Shown here: positions 51,968 to 60,351 of the stretch, in pieces
Layout of the letters: each line of letters opens with the position of its first letter
Numbering within the stretch: position 1 is the stretch's first letter
Assembly: GCA_964574815.1 (NCBI GenBank)
Contig: CAZNPL010000014.1
Span: forward strand, 1-64,000
DNA: 64,000 bases
DNA from: CAZNPL01 sp964574815
Lineage (GTDB): Bacteria > Planctomycetota > Phycisphaerae > UBA1845
Reading direction: 5' to 3'
The notes under the pieces: model-generated
Database searches by the model: none
Told to the model about the DNA's origin: nothing
The model's input: only the letters and a program-made list of their open reading frames with translations
Made by a program: the position numbers and the translations under genes

Positions 51968-53635
51968 TCACGTCTTCGGGATGCACTTGCAGCTTGTCGA
52001 GGTTGGGGCGTCGGCCTTGGCCCATGCCTTGTCGTACTGCTGCGCGACTTCTTTGGCCTCTTTGGTTTTGCCCTGGGCGTGCAGGGCACGGCTCAGGCCG
52101 TATAGCGACCAGCCGTTGTCGGGCCACTTGGCCAGGTCCTCGCGGTAGACGCGCTCGGCGTCCGCGTATCGTCCGCTCTTGAGGTAGACGGCGCCGAGGG
52201 TGTGGCGGACCGGTTGGGTCCACTGCGGCGGTTCCGAGTAGGTCAGGCCGTCCTCGAGTTTGGCGCCCGCCTCCAACTCCTCCGCCGCTTTCTTATAGTC
52301 GCCCCGGTGCAGTGCGATCTCGCCGGCGACGAAGTGGTCACAGACTGCGAGGATTTCGACGGCAGGATCGGTGAACCACAGGAGATCCTCCGGCATGGCC
52401 GCTCTTGCGTCGCGAAACGCTTTGTATTCGCGTTCGGCGCTGTCGAAGTCCTTCCTCGCAGCATAGGCGATTGCCCGGTGGGCGTGCCAGATGGCCTTCG
52501 TTATCGGCAGGAAGTCCGGCGGAGCCGGCTCGGCGATGATGGCGTCCCAGCGCCCGAATCGCTTCTGGACGTCATAAACCGCGCACATCCACGGATCGAC
52601 GTACGGAGCCACTTCGGGCAGCACGTCGCTCGGCACGTCTCGCCACATGGCGCGGGCAGCCGCCAGCGCTTCGCGTTCGCGGCCGCTCATCATCGCGGCG
52701 AAGGCGAGCATATGCGAGTTGTGGGTCATGTACAGGTGTTGAATCCCTTGCTTCGGGGAAAGCTTGCGATACCGGGCGTCGGCCTTCATGGCCTTGGCAT
52801 TCTGGACGATCGCCTTGTCCCATTGCCCGACCTGGACGTAGATATGCGTTGGCATGTGGTGGAGGTGGCCGCTTGCGGGGACCATGCCGATCAGGTCGTC
52901 GGCTGCGGTCAGTCCTCGGGCCGGTTCTTCGCTCAGTTCGACCGTGTGAATGTAGAGGTGCTTGGCGCCGGGGTTGTCGGGGTCGATTTCCATGACGCGC
53001 TCGAGCACGGCCTCGATCTTGGGCGTGTCTTCGGCCGGTTCGAAGTCCAGCGAGTAGAGCTCCCACGGCTTGCGGATCATCATGGCCTCGGCGTAGAGCG
53101 TGCCGACGTCGGAGTCGTTGGGGTACGCGGCCCAGACCTCGGCCATCGCGTCGGCGTAGGCTTTTTCGAGGCCGGTGCGGTCTTCGGGCCAGGGCTTGGC
53201 ATAGCGGTGGGCGATGGCTTCGATGAGGGCGCGTTCGACCGGGGTTGTGTTGTCGATTCGGGCGACGGCTTTTTGCAGCGCGTCCCATGCGGCCGCGGAG
53301 CGCTCTTCGGTCATGATCGGGTCGTTGTAGTTCGGTCCCTGGCACAGGGCCACACCCCACCAGGCCATCGCGCAATCGGGATCGAGCTCGGCGGCGCGGG
53401 TGAACGAGCGGATGGCCTCGTCGTGATTGAAGGCGTAGGTCCAGGTCAATCCCTGATTGAAGTATCGCTGGGCTTCGGCGGAGTTGGTCGTGATCGGTCG
53501 TTCGTGCCCCCCCATGCCGCGGAACAACTGGGGCTCAGGCGTTTGGGTGCTTTCGCTGCGTGCACCAGTCGTGGTGCAGCCCGTTAAGGCAACGGCGATC
53601 ATACAAGCTGCGTACAAACACATGTGTCGGAACAT
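51968..53635 (-). CDS. Tetratricopeptide-repeat lipoprotein
   Basis: The 555-residue protein begins with a lipoprotein signal (CMIAVALTGC), and GGAGAA lies six bases before the ATG at 53635. The first TPR-like pair is QRYFNQGLTWTYAFNHDEAIRSFTRAAELDPDCAMAWWGVALCQGPNY. Further helical pairs follow, with clear repeats near the end (HTLGAVYLKSGRYADAERVYREDLAKWPDNGWSLYGLSRALHAQGKTKEAKEVA). The middle stretch HLYIHTVELSEEPARGL...HLHHMPTHIYVQVGQW is a known companion of this large TPR family and has several His. No enzyme activity is established. It probably scaffolds a complex at the membrane. It is convergent with the citrate lyase genes. Confidence 0.88.
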   Translation of the reverse strand: MFRHMCLYAACMIAVALTGCTTTGARSESTQTPEPQLFRGMGGHERPITTNSAEAQRYFNQGLTWTYAFNHDEAIRSFTRAAELDPDCAMAWWGVALCQGPNYNDPIMTEERSAAAWDALQKAVARIDNTTPVERALIEAIAHRYAKPWPEDRTGLEKAYADAMAEVWAAYPNDSDVGTLYAEAMMIRKPWELYSLDFEPAEDTPKIEAVLERVMEIDPDNPGAKHLYIHTVELSEEPARGLTAADDLIGMVPASGHLHHMPTHIYVQVGQWDKAIVQNAKAMKADARYRKLSPKQGIQHLYMTHNSHMLAFAAMMSGREREALAAARAMWRDVPSDVLPEVAPYVDPWMCAVYDVQKRFGRWDAIIAEPAPPDFLPITKAIWHAHRAIAYAARKDFDSAEREYKAFRDARAAMPEDLLWFTDPAVEILAVCDHFVAGEIALHRGDYKKAAEELEAGAKLEDGLTYSEPPQWTQPVRHTLGAVYLKSGRYADAERVYREDLAKWPDNGWSLYGLSRALHAQGKTKEAKEVAQQYDKAWAKADAPTSTSCKCIPKT

Positions 53636-53924
53636 GGTTGTTCTCCGGGGATGTCGTCGACGGCGGCCGTCGACGCGCTGTCATTCAGATTTTGCAGGAC
53701 GATCAACTCGGCCGGCCCGGGTTGAGAAGGTCCGAGGACGGACTGTAACGCTTGCGGAGGTGAATGTAAAGGCGGGCACGGTTCGAAGGGCGAAACCGCG
53801 AAACCCCTCCCGTCGACGCTGTCAACCCCACAGGCGAGCTGCGCCGCCCAAGGCGGCTTCGCTTGCCCATAGATTCCCGTTGAACACGGACGCACCCGGA
53901 CCTCTCAGGCGCGTTGTTTGTGCC

Positions 53925-54953
53925 CTAGCCGACGATATCGAGCAGCTCGACCTCAAAGATCAGCGTCGAATTCGCCGGGATGCCGGTCCGAGCCCGGCCG
54001 CCGTAGCCGAGTTCCGGCGGAATGACCAAGTACGCCTTCCCACCGACCTTCATCAGCCCCAGCCCCTCGGTCCATCCCTTGATCACGCGGTTCAGGGGGA
54101 AAGTGGCCGGCTGGCCCCGTTTGTGTGACGAATCGAACTCGGTGCCGTCGGTTAACCAACCCGTGTAGTGGACCTTGACCGTCTGCGTCGGCTCCGGCGA
54201 CGGTCCGCTGCCCTCCTCTACATGCAGGATCCAGAGACCCGAATCGGTGAACTTGCCGCCGGAGGTGTCCACCCCCCGCCCGGCGATGAACTTCTTGGCC
54301 TGCTCGATGGCCTTCGCTTCGGCGGCTTCAGCGAGCTTGTCGCCCTCTTCGGCGCTGATGCGCGTCACTTTCTCGATGACCACGGGGGTATCGGGAGTGC
54401 GCTGGGCGCGCGGATGGGCGTGCACCGGCGTGTTTTCGATCGCCTCGACGGTCTCGAACCCGTCGATGACCTTCCCGAAAACGCAATAGCCCCAGGCCCG
54501 CCCACTGGATTTGTCCTTGTGATCCAGCCGCGAGTTGTCCACCGTGTTGATGAAGAACTGGCTCGTCGCCGAGTGCGGATTGTCCGTCCGGGCCATCGCA
54601 ATGGTGAACTTCTGATTGGACAAACCGTTGTCAGCCTCGTTCCGGATCGGCGGGCGAGTCTCCTTCTCCTGCAGCTCGGGGGTCATGCCGCCGCCCTGGA
54701 TCATGAAGCCCTTGATGACGCGATGGAAGACGGTCCCCTCGTAGAAGTCGCCGTCCACGTATTCGAGGAAGTTATCGACGGTTACCGGGGCCTTTTCCTT
54801 GTAGAGCTGCAGAACGAAATCGCCGAGCGTCGTCTCCATCTTGACGTAGACGTGGGGCGACTCGCCGGATTCTCCGCTCGGATCCTGTGCGTTGGCCGGA
54901 ACGACAAGCATCCCGCCGAGAATGATCGCGGCGAAAACTGCGGTATTCCTCAT
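53925..54953 (-). CDS. Exported dual peptidyl-prolyl isomerase: cyclophilin-FKBP fusion
   Basis: The 342-residue protein carries a signal peptide (NTAVFAAIILGGMLVVPANA), a cyclophilin domain at about 35-200 and an FKBP domain at about 235-342. Cyclophilin motifs are FHRVIKGFMIQGG, SATSQFFINTVDNSRLD and YCVFGKVIDGFE; FKBP motifs are VKVHYTGWLTDGTEFDSS and VIPPELGYGGRARTGIPANSTLIFEVELLDI. Both fold classes speed proline cis-trans isomerisation, and the two in one chain (CFBP order) are uncommon. An exported one would help folding outside the cytoplasm. GGAGG lies seven bases before the ATG at 54953, which is preferred over a directly adjacent GTG. It is a free-standing gene. Confidence 0.93.
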   Translation of the reverse strand: MRNTAVFAAIILGGMLVVPANAQDPSGESGESPHVYVKMETTLGDFVLQLYKEKAPVTVDNFLEYVDGDFYEGTVFHRVIKGFMIQGGGMTPELQEKETRPPIRNEADNGLSNQKFTIAMARTDNPHSATSQFFINTVDNSRLDHKDKSSGRAWGYCVFGKVIDGFETVEAIENTPVHAHPRAQRTPDTPVVIEKVTRISAEEGDKLAEAAEAKAIEQAKKFIAGRGVDTSGGKFTDSGLWILHVEEGSGPSPEPTQTVKVHYTGWLTDGTEFDSSHKRGQPATFPLNRVIKGWTEGLGLMKVGGKAYLVIPPELGYGGRARTGIPANSTLIFEVELLDIVG

Positions 54954-55165
54954 CACACTGCCTCCTTCCGGGGTCGTTGAAATCGGGAGTTCCCGAAGCT
55001 GCCCGTGAGCCGGCCTGGCCGCAAGAGCCGCCGCCCACCCGACAAAGCGGCGGGTAGCCTACCGATTCAAGCCCGGCGAGACAATAGCCCCCACCAACGA
55101 CAGCTCGCAGGGATTGCTTGCCGATACTCCTTTCCATAGGCTGACGCAGAGACAGGAGCCCCACG

Positions 55166-55243
55166 ATGCAATACCCGATGTTGCTCGCACTGATGCTGGT
55201 CGTACTGGGAGCATGGTTCTTCCTGCTTGACGTCCTGTTCTGA
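55166..55243 (+). CDS. Probable 25-residue hydrophobic microprotein
   Basis: A 25-codon frame (MQYPMLLALMLVVLGAWFFL, then LDVLF) starts with ATG at 55166 and has AGGAG with a 7-base spacer. The product would be a single membrane helix with Trp and two Phe near one end. A 60-bp region at 57230-57289 is a recognisable, decayed copy of its 3' half, and most differences keep the amino-acid pattern GAWFF-LD--F. That supports a real, duplicated small gene. Small membrane proteins of this sort often bind a larger membrane complex; no partner is evident. Confidence 0.5.
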   Translation: MQYPMLLALMLVVLGAWFFLLDVLF

Positions 55244-55348
55244 ACGGCGACAGCGAACGTTCCCGTCTCGCGACGGAGCCGCGAATAGTAAGCGGGGCGG
55301 TCGAGGTATCTCGCCCGCCCCGCGTTGAAACTCCTCCCCCCGCATCCG

Positions 55349-56488
55349 TTATCCGGGTATCAACGTCCGGGCCCGTCTGCCGCGAATCGCAAGGGTGGCT
55401 GCAATCACCACCAGCAAAGAGGTCACGCCGACACCCCATTCGGAAGCCGCGGGGGCGATTGGATTCCGAACGGCCTCCAGCATGTTCAGTTCATCCGTCT
55501 GCAGGAGACCCATATCCGCGAACCCGACATACACGGCCGCGGTCCCGGAGCCGGTCCGAACGAGAATATCTCCGCCATCCGGCGGCCCGCTGCCTGCGAC
55601 GCTGTATTGGAGCCGATGCGTACTGGTCGCGCCGGTACCGCACAAAACCGGACCCACACCATACGCACTGATGACGCCGCCAGGCGGCACCCCCCCAACC
55701 GGGCCGTCGCTGCCGATGACGTTCAGGGCGTCGAGAGTTCGGCCCGCTATACCCAACTCAGCGTCCGTCGCAGGCCCGACGCCGGCCAGTGTGGCCACCA
55801 CAGGCGCACCACCGCTCAGGTCTGAGTAGAGAATATGTCCGGGGCTCGCCCCAAGCGTCCCGAGTGTGGGTGAACCGGCAGTCAGCGTGAAGTAGATTCC
55901 GGTCGCAGAAGCCGGAGCGGAATAATCGAAAGCGTTGAGGTCGTCGGCGGGACCTCCGGGCGTGTTGGGCGATGCGACGTTGTTCCAGCTTGCATTGCAC
56001 TCATCCCCGCTGGGAGCTCCAATCGGCGGTCTGTAGCCAAGTCCTCTCGGGGCGGTGATGTTGGTGCATGCCGACGTCGTACCCGTTATATGAAAGAAGA
56101 TGTCGCCACACGCGCCCGGCGGAATAGCACCCCGCGCACAGGGATCGGTGTCCTTCACTACTTCCAGATTCACGCCACTCGCTACCGCGCCCGTCGCATT
56201 GGAATCGACCGAGAATACCAGTTGGTGCGTATGGGCGATCGGGTCGTTTCCGAAACTCAGCGAATTGATGTGATCGCCCGCAACCAAGCCGATGGTCGTC
56301 GCGGAAATCGCGATGCCCGGTGCGGCCGGCGCAGGGCCTTCGGATAACAGATCTCCACCGCCGCCGCTGACCGTGATCGCGATCGTGTCGTCGTGACTGA
56401 AAGTCGTCTGCCCGATCGCATCGCCCGCCGTCACAAGCGCCAGAGCGCAAGAGGCGATCAAAGTCCCTGTCTTGATGCTGCCAGTCAT
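55349..56488 (-). CDS. Surface protein with IPTL-CTERM-like sorting signal
   Basis: The 379-residue protein has a signal peptide (LIASCALALVTAGDAIG) and AGGAG seven bases before the ATG. Its body is Gly/Ser/Thr-rich and beta-like (ITVSGGGGDLLSEG, HQLVFSVDSNATG, LQYSVAGSGPPDGGDILV), with Cys pairs but no named domain. The end, PAASEWGVGVTSLLVVIAATLAIRGRRARTL, is the SEWG-helix-Arg/Lys pattern of the IPTL-CTERM sorting group, here with APAA in place of IPTL. Such signals are expected to be removed by an exosortase- or archaeosortase-like protease after export. The gene is convergent with nothing and its partners are unknown. Confidence 0.75.
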   Translation of the reverse strand: MTGSIKTGTLIASCALALVTAGDAIGQTTFSHDDTIAITVSGGGGDLLSEGPAPAAPGIAISATTIGLVAGDHINSLSFGNDPIAHTHQLVFSVDSNATGAVASGVNLEVVKDTDPCARGAIPPGACGDIFFHITGTTSACTNITAPRGLGYRPPIGAPSGDECNASWNNVASPNTPGGPADDLNAFDYSAPASATGIYFTLTAGSPTLGTLGASPGHILYSDLSGGAPVVATLAGVGPATDAELGIAGRTLDALNVIGSDGPVGGVPPGGVISAYGVGPVLCGTGATSTHRLQYSVAGSGPPDGGDILVRTGSGTAAVYVGFADMGLLQTDELNMLEAVRNPIAPAASEWGVGVTSLLVVIAATLAIRGRRARTLIPG

Positions 56489-57490
56489 TTCGCTGCTCCT
56501 TTCATTTAGGACATGACATATAGAGAGCCGCGCCCTCCATCTCGCACATCAAAATGCAGTAACAACAGAACAGTCCCGCTGGACCAGATGAATCAACCGA
56601 TGGGTCCGTCGGCCCGATGACCCATGCCAGGTGAAATTGACCACCACGAACTGCGTGCGACCGCGCAGGCAAACGCCGCCGATCAAACGTGTTCAAGACA
56701 GCATTGCATGTTGATTGCAGTGCGGTTACCGAACAGCGCCGCAGGGTACTTGGTCCAACCGCGGATTGCAAGGATTTTTTCTCTTGCCACGGCAGTTTCT
56801 GCTTGTCGCGGCCCTTTCACCCGAGGCGTTCAAGCCCTGCTTTACCTCACACCTGCACGGCCTCCTAAAAAAGCACCGACGCCACATATTCTCAAGGCGG
56901 GGAGAACCATCAGAGCTCGGAGTCCATTTCCCGTGCGAACAGTGGCGCCATGGATTGCCGGATACCCCCGAGTATGACGACGCACGAGTTGCGTGGATCA
57001 GACACGGCTGTCATCTAAATGGTCACGCCCCGAGCACAGATGATTGATGAACACGGATCGGTCGCGCTCGACCTCGACGACGACGCAGTGAGCAAAATCC
57101 TCGCCCCACGCCAAACAAGAAAAGGGGCTTTACCGCATAGATCGGTGCGGCGAACGCCGTCGCCTTGGTACTGACAGAGTCGTCATCACATCGACCGGAG
57201 GCGGGCAGTTTCAGGGCCGGCCATCCGCGCACCGATGCTGCGTCTCTAGGGAGCCTGGTTCTTCGTGCTTGATCTCATCTTCCGACCGGCTCAGCCGACG
57301 CTCCGTTGCCCGTGGGCCGTGCGACCGGTCGGCGCGCCGCCGACAATTTACGACAAACACTCCCCGTCATACCGGTACAATGCCGATTCGAGTCCCCGGC
57401 CCGGCGCGACCTTGTCGACCCTTATGAACCAGGCCGGTCGCGCTCGTAACGGGCCTCGAACCATGCACCTGAACCGGGAGCCACGCGCTT
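56489..57490. other. Long intergenic region with decayed microgene
   Basis: This 1.0-kb gap between the IPTL-CTERM-like gene and the PQQ-like gene has several open frames (for example 56624-56977 plus) but none with a ribosome site or a sensible product. The one item of note is the decayed microprotein copy at 57230-57289. Confidence 0.55.
57230..57289 (+). pseudogene. Decayed copy of the 25-residue microprotein
   Basis: Aligned without gaps to 55188-55247, 44 of 60 bases agree. In frame it reads PMLRL-stop-GAWFFVLDLIF, keeping the GAWFF-LD--F pattern with conservative changes, but a TAG interrupts it and the stop codon has become CGA. Confidence 0.55.
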
Positions 57491-58876
57491 ATGCTCATCA
57501 ATCCACGAAGATGCTGTCTCGTATGGACGGTTGTGACCGCGGTGACCCTGTTGGCCACGACCGCGGCGAACGCCGAAGACTGCCTGCACTGGCCTTCCTT
57601 CCGCGGGCCGCACGCGCGGGGCTTCGCCGACTGCCCGACCGCGCCGGTCGAGTGGGACGTCGCCGCGTCGAAGAACATCGCCTTCAAGACGCCGATCCCG
57701 GGCCTGGCCCACTCCTCGCCCGTCATCTGGGGCGACCGGCTCTTCGTGACGACGGCCGTCAGCGACGACCCGGACCCCTACCTCCGCGTCGGACTTTATG
57801 GCGAAAGCCCCGACCACCCCGAGGACATCGAACATCGCTTCAAGGTCTACTGCCTCGATAAGAACACGGGCGATATCCTCTGGGAAAAAAGCGCCCACGC
57901 CGGCATCCCCAAACTCAAACGCCACATCAAGGCCACCCACGCCAACTGCTCGCCGGCCACCGACGGCGAGCACGTCGTGGCCCTGTTCGGCTCCGAAGGA
58001 CTCTACTGCTACGATATGGACGGCAAGCTGCTGTGGGAGAAGGACCTCGGCGTGCTGGACGGCGGGCCGCCCGGGGACAACTGGCGTGAGATACAGTGGG
58101 GCTACGCCAGCTCGCCCGTGATCCACGACGGCCGCGTCATCATCCAGGCCGACACCCGCGTCGAGAAGTTCCTCGCCGCCTTCGACGTCAAGACCGGAAA
58201 GCAGATCTGGCGCACGGCCCGCGACGATCACCCCGCCTACAGCACCCCGACCATCCACGAATCCGACGAGCGCACCCAGATCATCGTCAACGGCTACCGC
58301 CACATCGGCGGCTACGACTTTGAGACCGGCAAACAGCTCTGGAACCTTCACGGCGGCGGCGACATCCCGACGCCCACCCCCGTCGTCGCCGGCGACCTCG
58401 TCTACATCACCAACGCCCACGGCGGACTCGCCCCGATCTACGCCATCCGAACTGACGCCACCGGCGACATCACCCCCGAAGGCGACAATACCAAGAGCAA
58501 GTACATCCCATGGAGCTACCGGCGCCGCGGCACCTACATGCAGACGCCGCTGGCCTACAGGGGCCTGCTCTACAACTGCCGCGATAACGGCATCCTCACC
58601 GTCTATGACGCCAAGACCGGCGAGAAGCACTACAGCAAGCGGCTCGGCAGCGGGCGGACCGGCTTCACCGCATCGCCGGTGGCCGCCGACGGAAAGGTCT
58701 ACTTTTCGAGCGAGGAGGGCGACATCTACGTCATCAAGGCCGGCAAGGACTTCGAGCGACTGGCCGTCAACGCGATGGGCGAGGTCTGCATGGCCACGCC
58801 GGCCATCTCCGAGGGAACGATGTACTTCAGAACACAAAACCACGTCATCGCCGTCGGCGATCAGAAGGCAAACTGA
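57491..58876 (+). CDS. Exported PQQ-like beta-propeller protein
   Basis: The 461-residue protein has a signal peptide (VVTAVTLLATTAANA) and GGAG eight bases before the ATG. The mature part has PQQ-like propeller blades: LDKNTGDILWEKSAHAG, YDMDGKLLWEKDLGVLDGGPPG, FDVKTGKQIWRTARDD, YDFETGKQLWNLHGGGD, YDAKTGEKHYSKRLGSG. The blade Trp-docking pattern is typical of PQQ_2 folds, where no cofactor is necessarily bound; I do not see a Cys-Cys vicinal pair or metal site for PQQ dehydrogenases. The opening WPSFRGPHARGFADCPTAPVEWD is a common start of such planctomycete proteins. Function is unknown; a scaffold or glycan-binding role is possible. Confidence 0.88.
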   Translation: MLINPRRCCLVWTVVTAVTLLATTAANAEDCLHWPSFRGPHARGFADCPTAPVEWDVAASKNIAFKTPIPGLAHSSPVIWGDRLFVTTAVSDDPDPYLRVGLYGESPDHPEDIEHRFKVYCLDKNTGDILWEKSAHAGIPKLKRHIKATHANCSPATDGEHVVALFGSEGLYCYDMDGKLLWEKDLGVLDGGPPGDNWREIQWGYASSPVIHDGRVIIQADTRVEKFLAAFDVKTGKQIWRTARDDHPAYSTPTIHESDERTQIIVNGYRHIGGYDFETGKQLWNLHGGGDIPTPTPVVAGDLVYITNAHGGLAPIYAIRTDATGDITPEGDNTKSKYIPWSYRRRGTYMQTPLAYRGLLYNCRDNGILTVYDAKTGEKHYSKRLGSGRTGFTASPVAADGKVYFSSEEGDIYVIKAGKDFERLAVNAMGEVCMATPAISEGTMYFRTQNHVIAVGDQKAN

Positions 58877-58887
58877 GCCCGGGATAG

Positions 58888-59628
58888 TTATCGCGACAAG
58901 CGCCGCCGAATCATGAGGCCCATCGTGCGCAACACGGTCGCTCCGACGCGCATGCGGCTGCTCTCCGCTTTCGCCGCGTATTGCAGCTCCATCGGAACCT
59001 CCTCGAAGCACGCCCCCAGCTTCGCCAGCCGCAACAGGACGTCGGCCGTGCAATCGAAGCCGGGCCGATCACAAAACCGCTCCCCGTACTCGGCGAACGC
59101 CCACCTGATTACCGCGACGCGATACGCCCGGTAACCACACGTGTAATCCCGCACGCCCCGTATCGGGAAAACGGCCTGAAACAGCACCCGCGCCCCGAAG
59201 CTCATCAAACGCCGAAACGCGCTCAGGCCTTCAACGCGCGCCCCGGCCCGATACCGCGACGCGATCACAACGTCGCTCCGCGACTCCTCGAGCCGCGATA
59301 GCATCTCAGGAAAGAGCTCCGGCGGCTGAGTCCCGTCCGCGTCCATCATCACGAGGACGTCCTCATCGCCTCCCTGCACGGCGACGAATCGCATCGCGTC
59401 GCGAACGGACGCACCCAATCCCCGGTTCTCAGCGTGCGTGATGATCTCTACAGGGTGGTTCGCCGCAAAGGACGACAGGATCCGCGGCGTGTCGTCAGCG
59501 CTGCCGTCGTCCACAATGACAAATCGATGCCGACGATCCAGCGCGTCCAGCACGGCAATCCAACGACCCAGCAGCGACGGCAGCCGCGGCGCTTCATTGA
59601 ACGCCGGCATCGCCACCCAGATCGTCAT
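58888..59628 (-). CDS. Family 2 glycosyltransferase (polyprenyl-phosphate-sugar synthase-like)
   Basis: The 246-residue enzyme has the GT-A fold marks: MPAFNEAPRLPSLL, VDDGSADDTPRILSSF, ITHAENRGLGASVRDAM and the DxD-type MMDADGTQPPELFPEML. These are the signature of dolichyl/polyprenyl-phosphate mannose or glucose synthases and related GT2 enzymes, here without a membrane domain of its own. The C-terminus is basic (MRVGATVLRTMGLMIRRRLSR). GAGGTG lies five bases before the ATG. It is convergent with the PQQ-like gene and lies 62 bp downstream of PgpA, both on the minus strand, so the two may be co-transcribed as lipid-linked functions. The sugar is unknown. Confidence 0.9.
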   Translation of the reverse strand: MTIWVAMPAFNEAPRLPSLLGRWIAVLDALDRRHRFVIVDDGSADDTPRILSSFAANHPVEIITHAENRGLGASVRDAMRFVAVQGGDEDVLVMMDADGTQPPELFPEMLSRLEESRSDVVIASRYRAGARVEGLSAFRRLMSFGARVLFQAVFPIRGVRDYTCGYRAYRVAVIRWAFAEYGERFCDRPGFDCTADVLLRLAKLGACFEEVPMELQYAAKAESSRMRVGATVLRTMGLMIRRRLSR

Positions 59629-59690
59629 CGAGCACCTCGACCGTAGTGATGCCCCATCCCTCGCGAAGCAAAGGGTGGGGGATCATTTCC

Positions 59691-60155
59691 TCAACCCGCC
59701 CCCAACCAAATCCGCACCGGCTCGATTCGCTCAACGACCAGCAGAATCAACAGCGTATAAACCCCCGCCACCACGTCGTCACCCACGACCCCCCACCCGC
59801 CGGGCCAGCGCTTCTCGATCAAATTCGCCGGCGGCACCTTCACAATGTCAATCGCGCGTTCCAGTAAGAACCCTAACGTTACGAACCCCCAGCTCCACGG
59901 CATCAGCCCCACCGCAATGAAAAAGCCGACCAGCTCGTCCCAGACCAGCTTCCGGCTGTCTTTCTCGCCCAGCAGCCGATCCCCCACATCGTGCAGCCAC
60001 ACGGCCGCCAGCGTAAACGCCACGCAAACCAGCCAGTAACCCCACCCGGGAAGTTGACTCCGCATCAACCACGCCAGCGGTATCCCCGCCACCGCCACCG
60101 CCACCGTCCCCGAGGCCGGTAGATGACCCAGCGGCCCGATTGAACCGAGCAACAA
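59691..60155 (-). CDS. pgpA: Phosphatidylglycerophosphatase A
   Basis: The 154-residue membrane protein matches PgpA: LGSIGPLGHLPASGTV at the start, KLVWDELVGFFIAV with the Asp/Glu metal pair, LERAIDIVKVPPANLIE and GGWGVVGDDVVAGVYTLLILL. It removes phosphate from phosphatidylglycerophosphate in phosphatidylglycerol synthesis. Three or four hydrophobic helices are expected. The only convenient start in the frame is a TTG at 60155; the family's conserved region begins directly there, so a few codons may be missing upstream. It is 196 bp from the MetH start and divergent from it. Confidence 0.88.
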   Translation of the reverse strand: MLLGSIGPLGHLPASGTVAVAVAGIPLAWLMRSQLPGWGYWLVCVAFTLAAVWLHDVGDRLLGEKDSRKLVWDELVGFFIAVGLMPWSWGFVTLGFLLERAIDIVKVPPANLIEKRWPGGWGVVGDDVVAGVYTLLILLVVERIEPVRIWLGAG

Positions 60156-60230
60156 GAGTGCTTTTCGATGCCCCTGGTTGGTGTTTAACGGCGAAATAAC
60201 GGCATTCTCCCGATCGCTTGCGCTCGTCAG

Positions 60231-60263
60231 CTTGACAACCGTTCAAACATAGGCACACTATAA
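60231..60263 (+). promoter_or_regulatory. Possible metH promoter
   Basis: A consensus -35 (TTGACA, 60231-60236) is followed by TATAAG at 60258-60263, with a longer spacer than ideal (21 bp). It lies 88 bp before the metH start. I looked for cobalamin, SAM or SAH riboswitch motifs in the leader and found none that I could name. Confidence 0.35.
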
Positions 60264-60351
60264 GCAGCTTCGGAACCGGAGGCCACGGCATCTTGCCAAC
60301 CTGATCCGGTACACCTGTCGCCGGACGGACCCCGCTGACAACGAGAAAGGC

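Noticed and set aside
57422..59053. Minus-strand 543-codon frame.
   Set aside because: Antisense shadow of the PQQ-like gene; low-complexity Val/Asp/Gly composition.
60264..60351. Riboswitch (cobalamin, SAM or SAH) in the metH leader.
   Set aside because: No motif of these classes could be identified by eye; a covariance-model search would decide.
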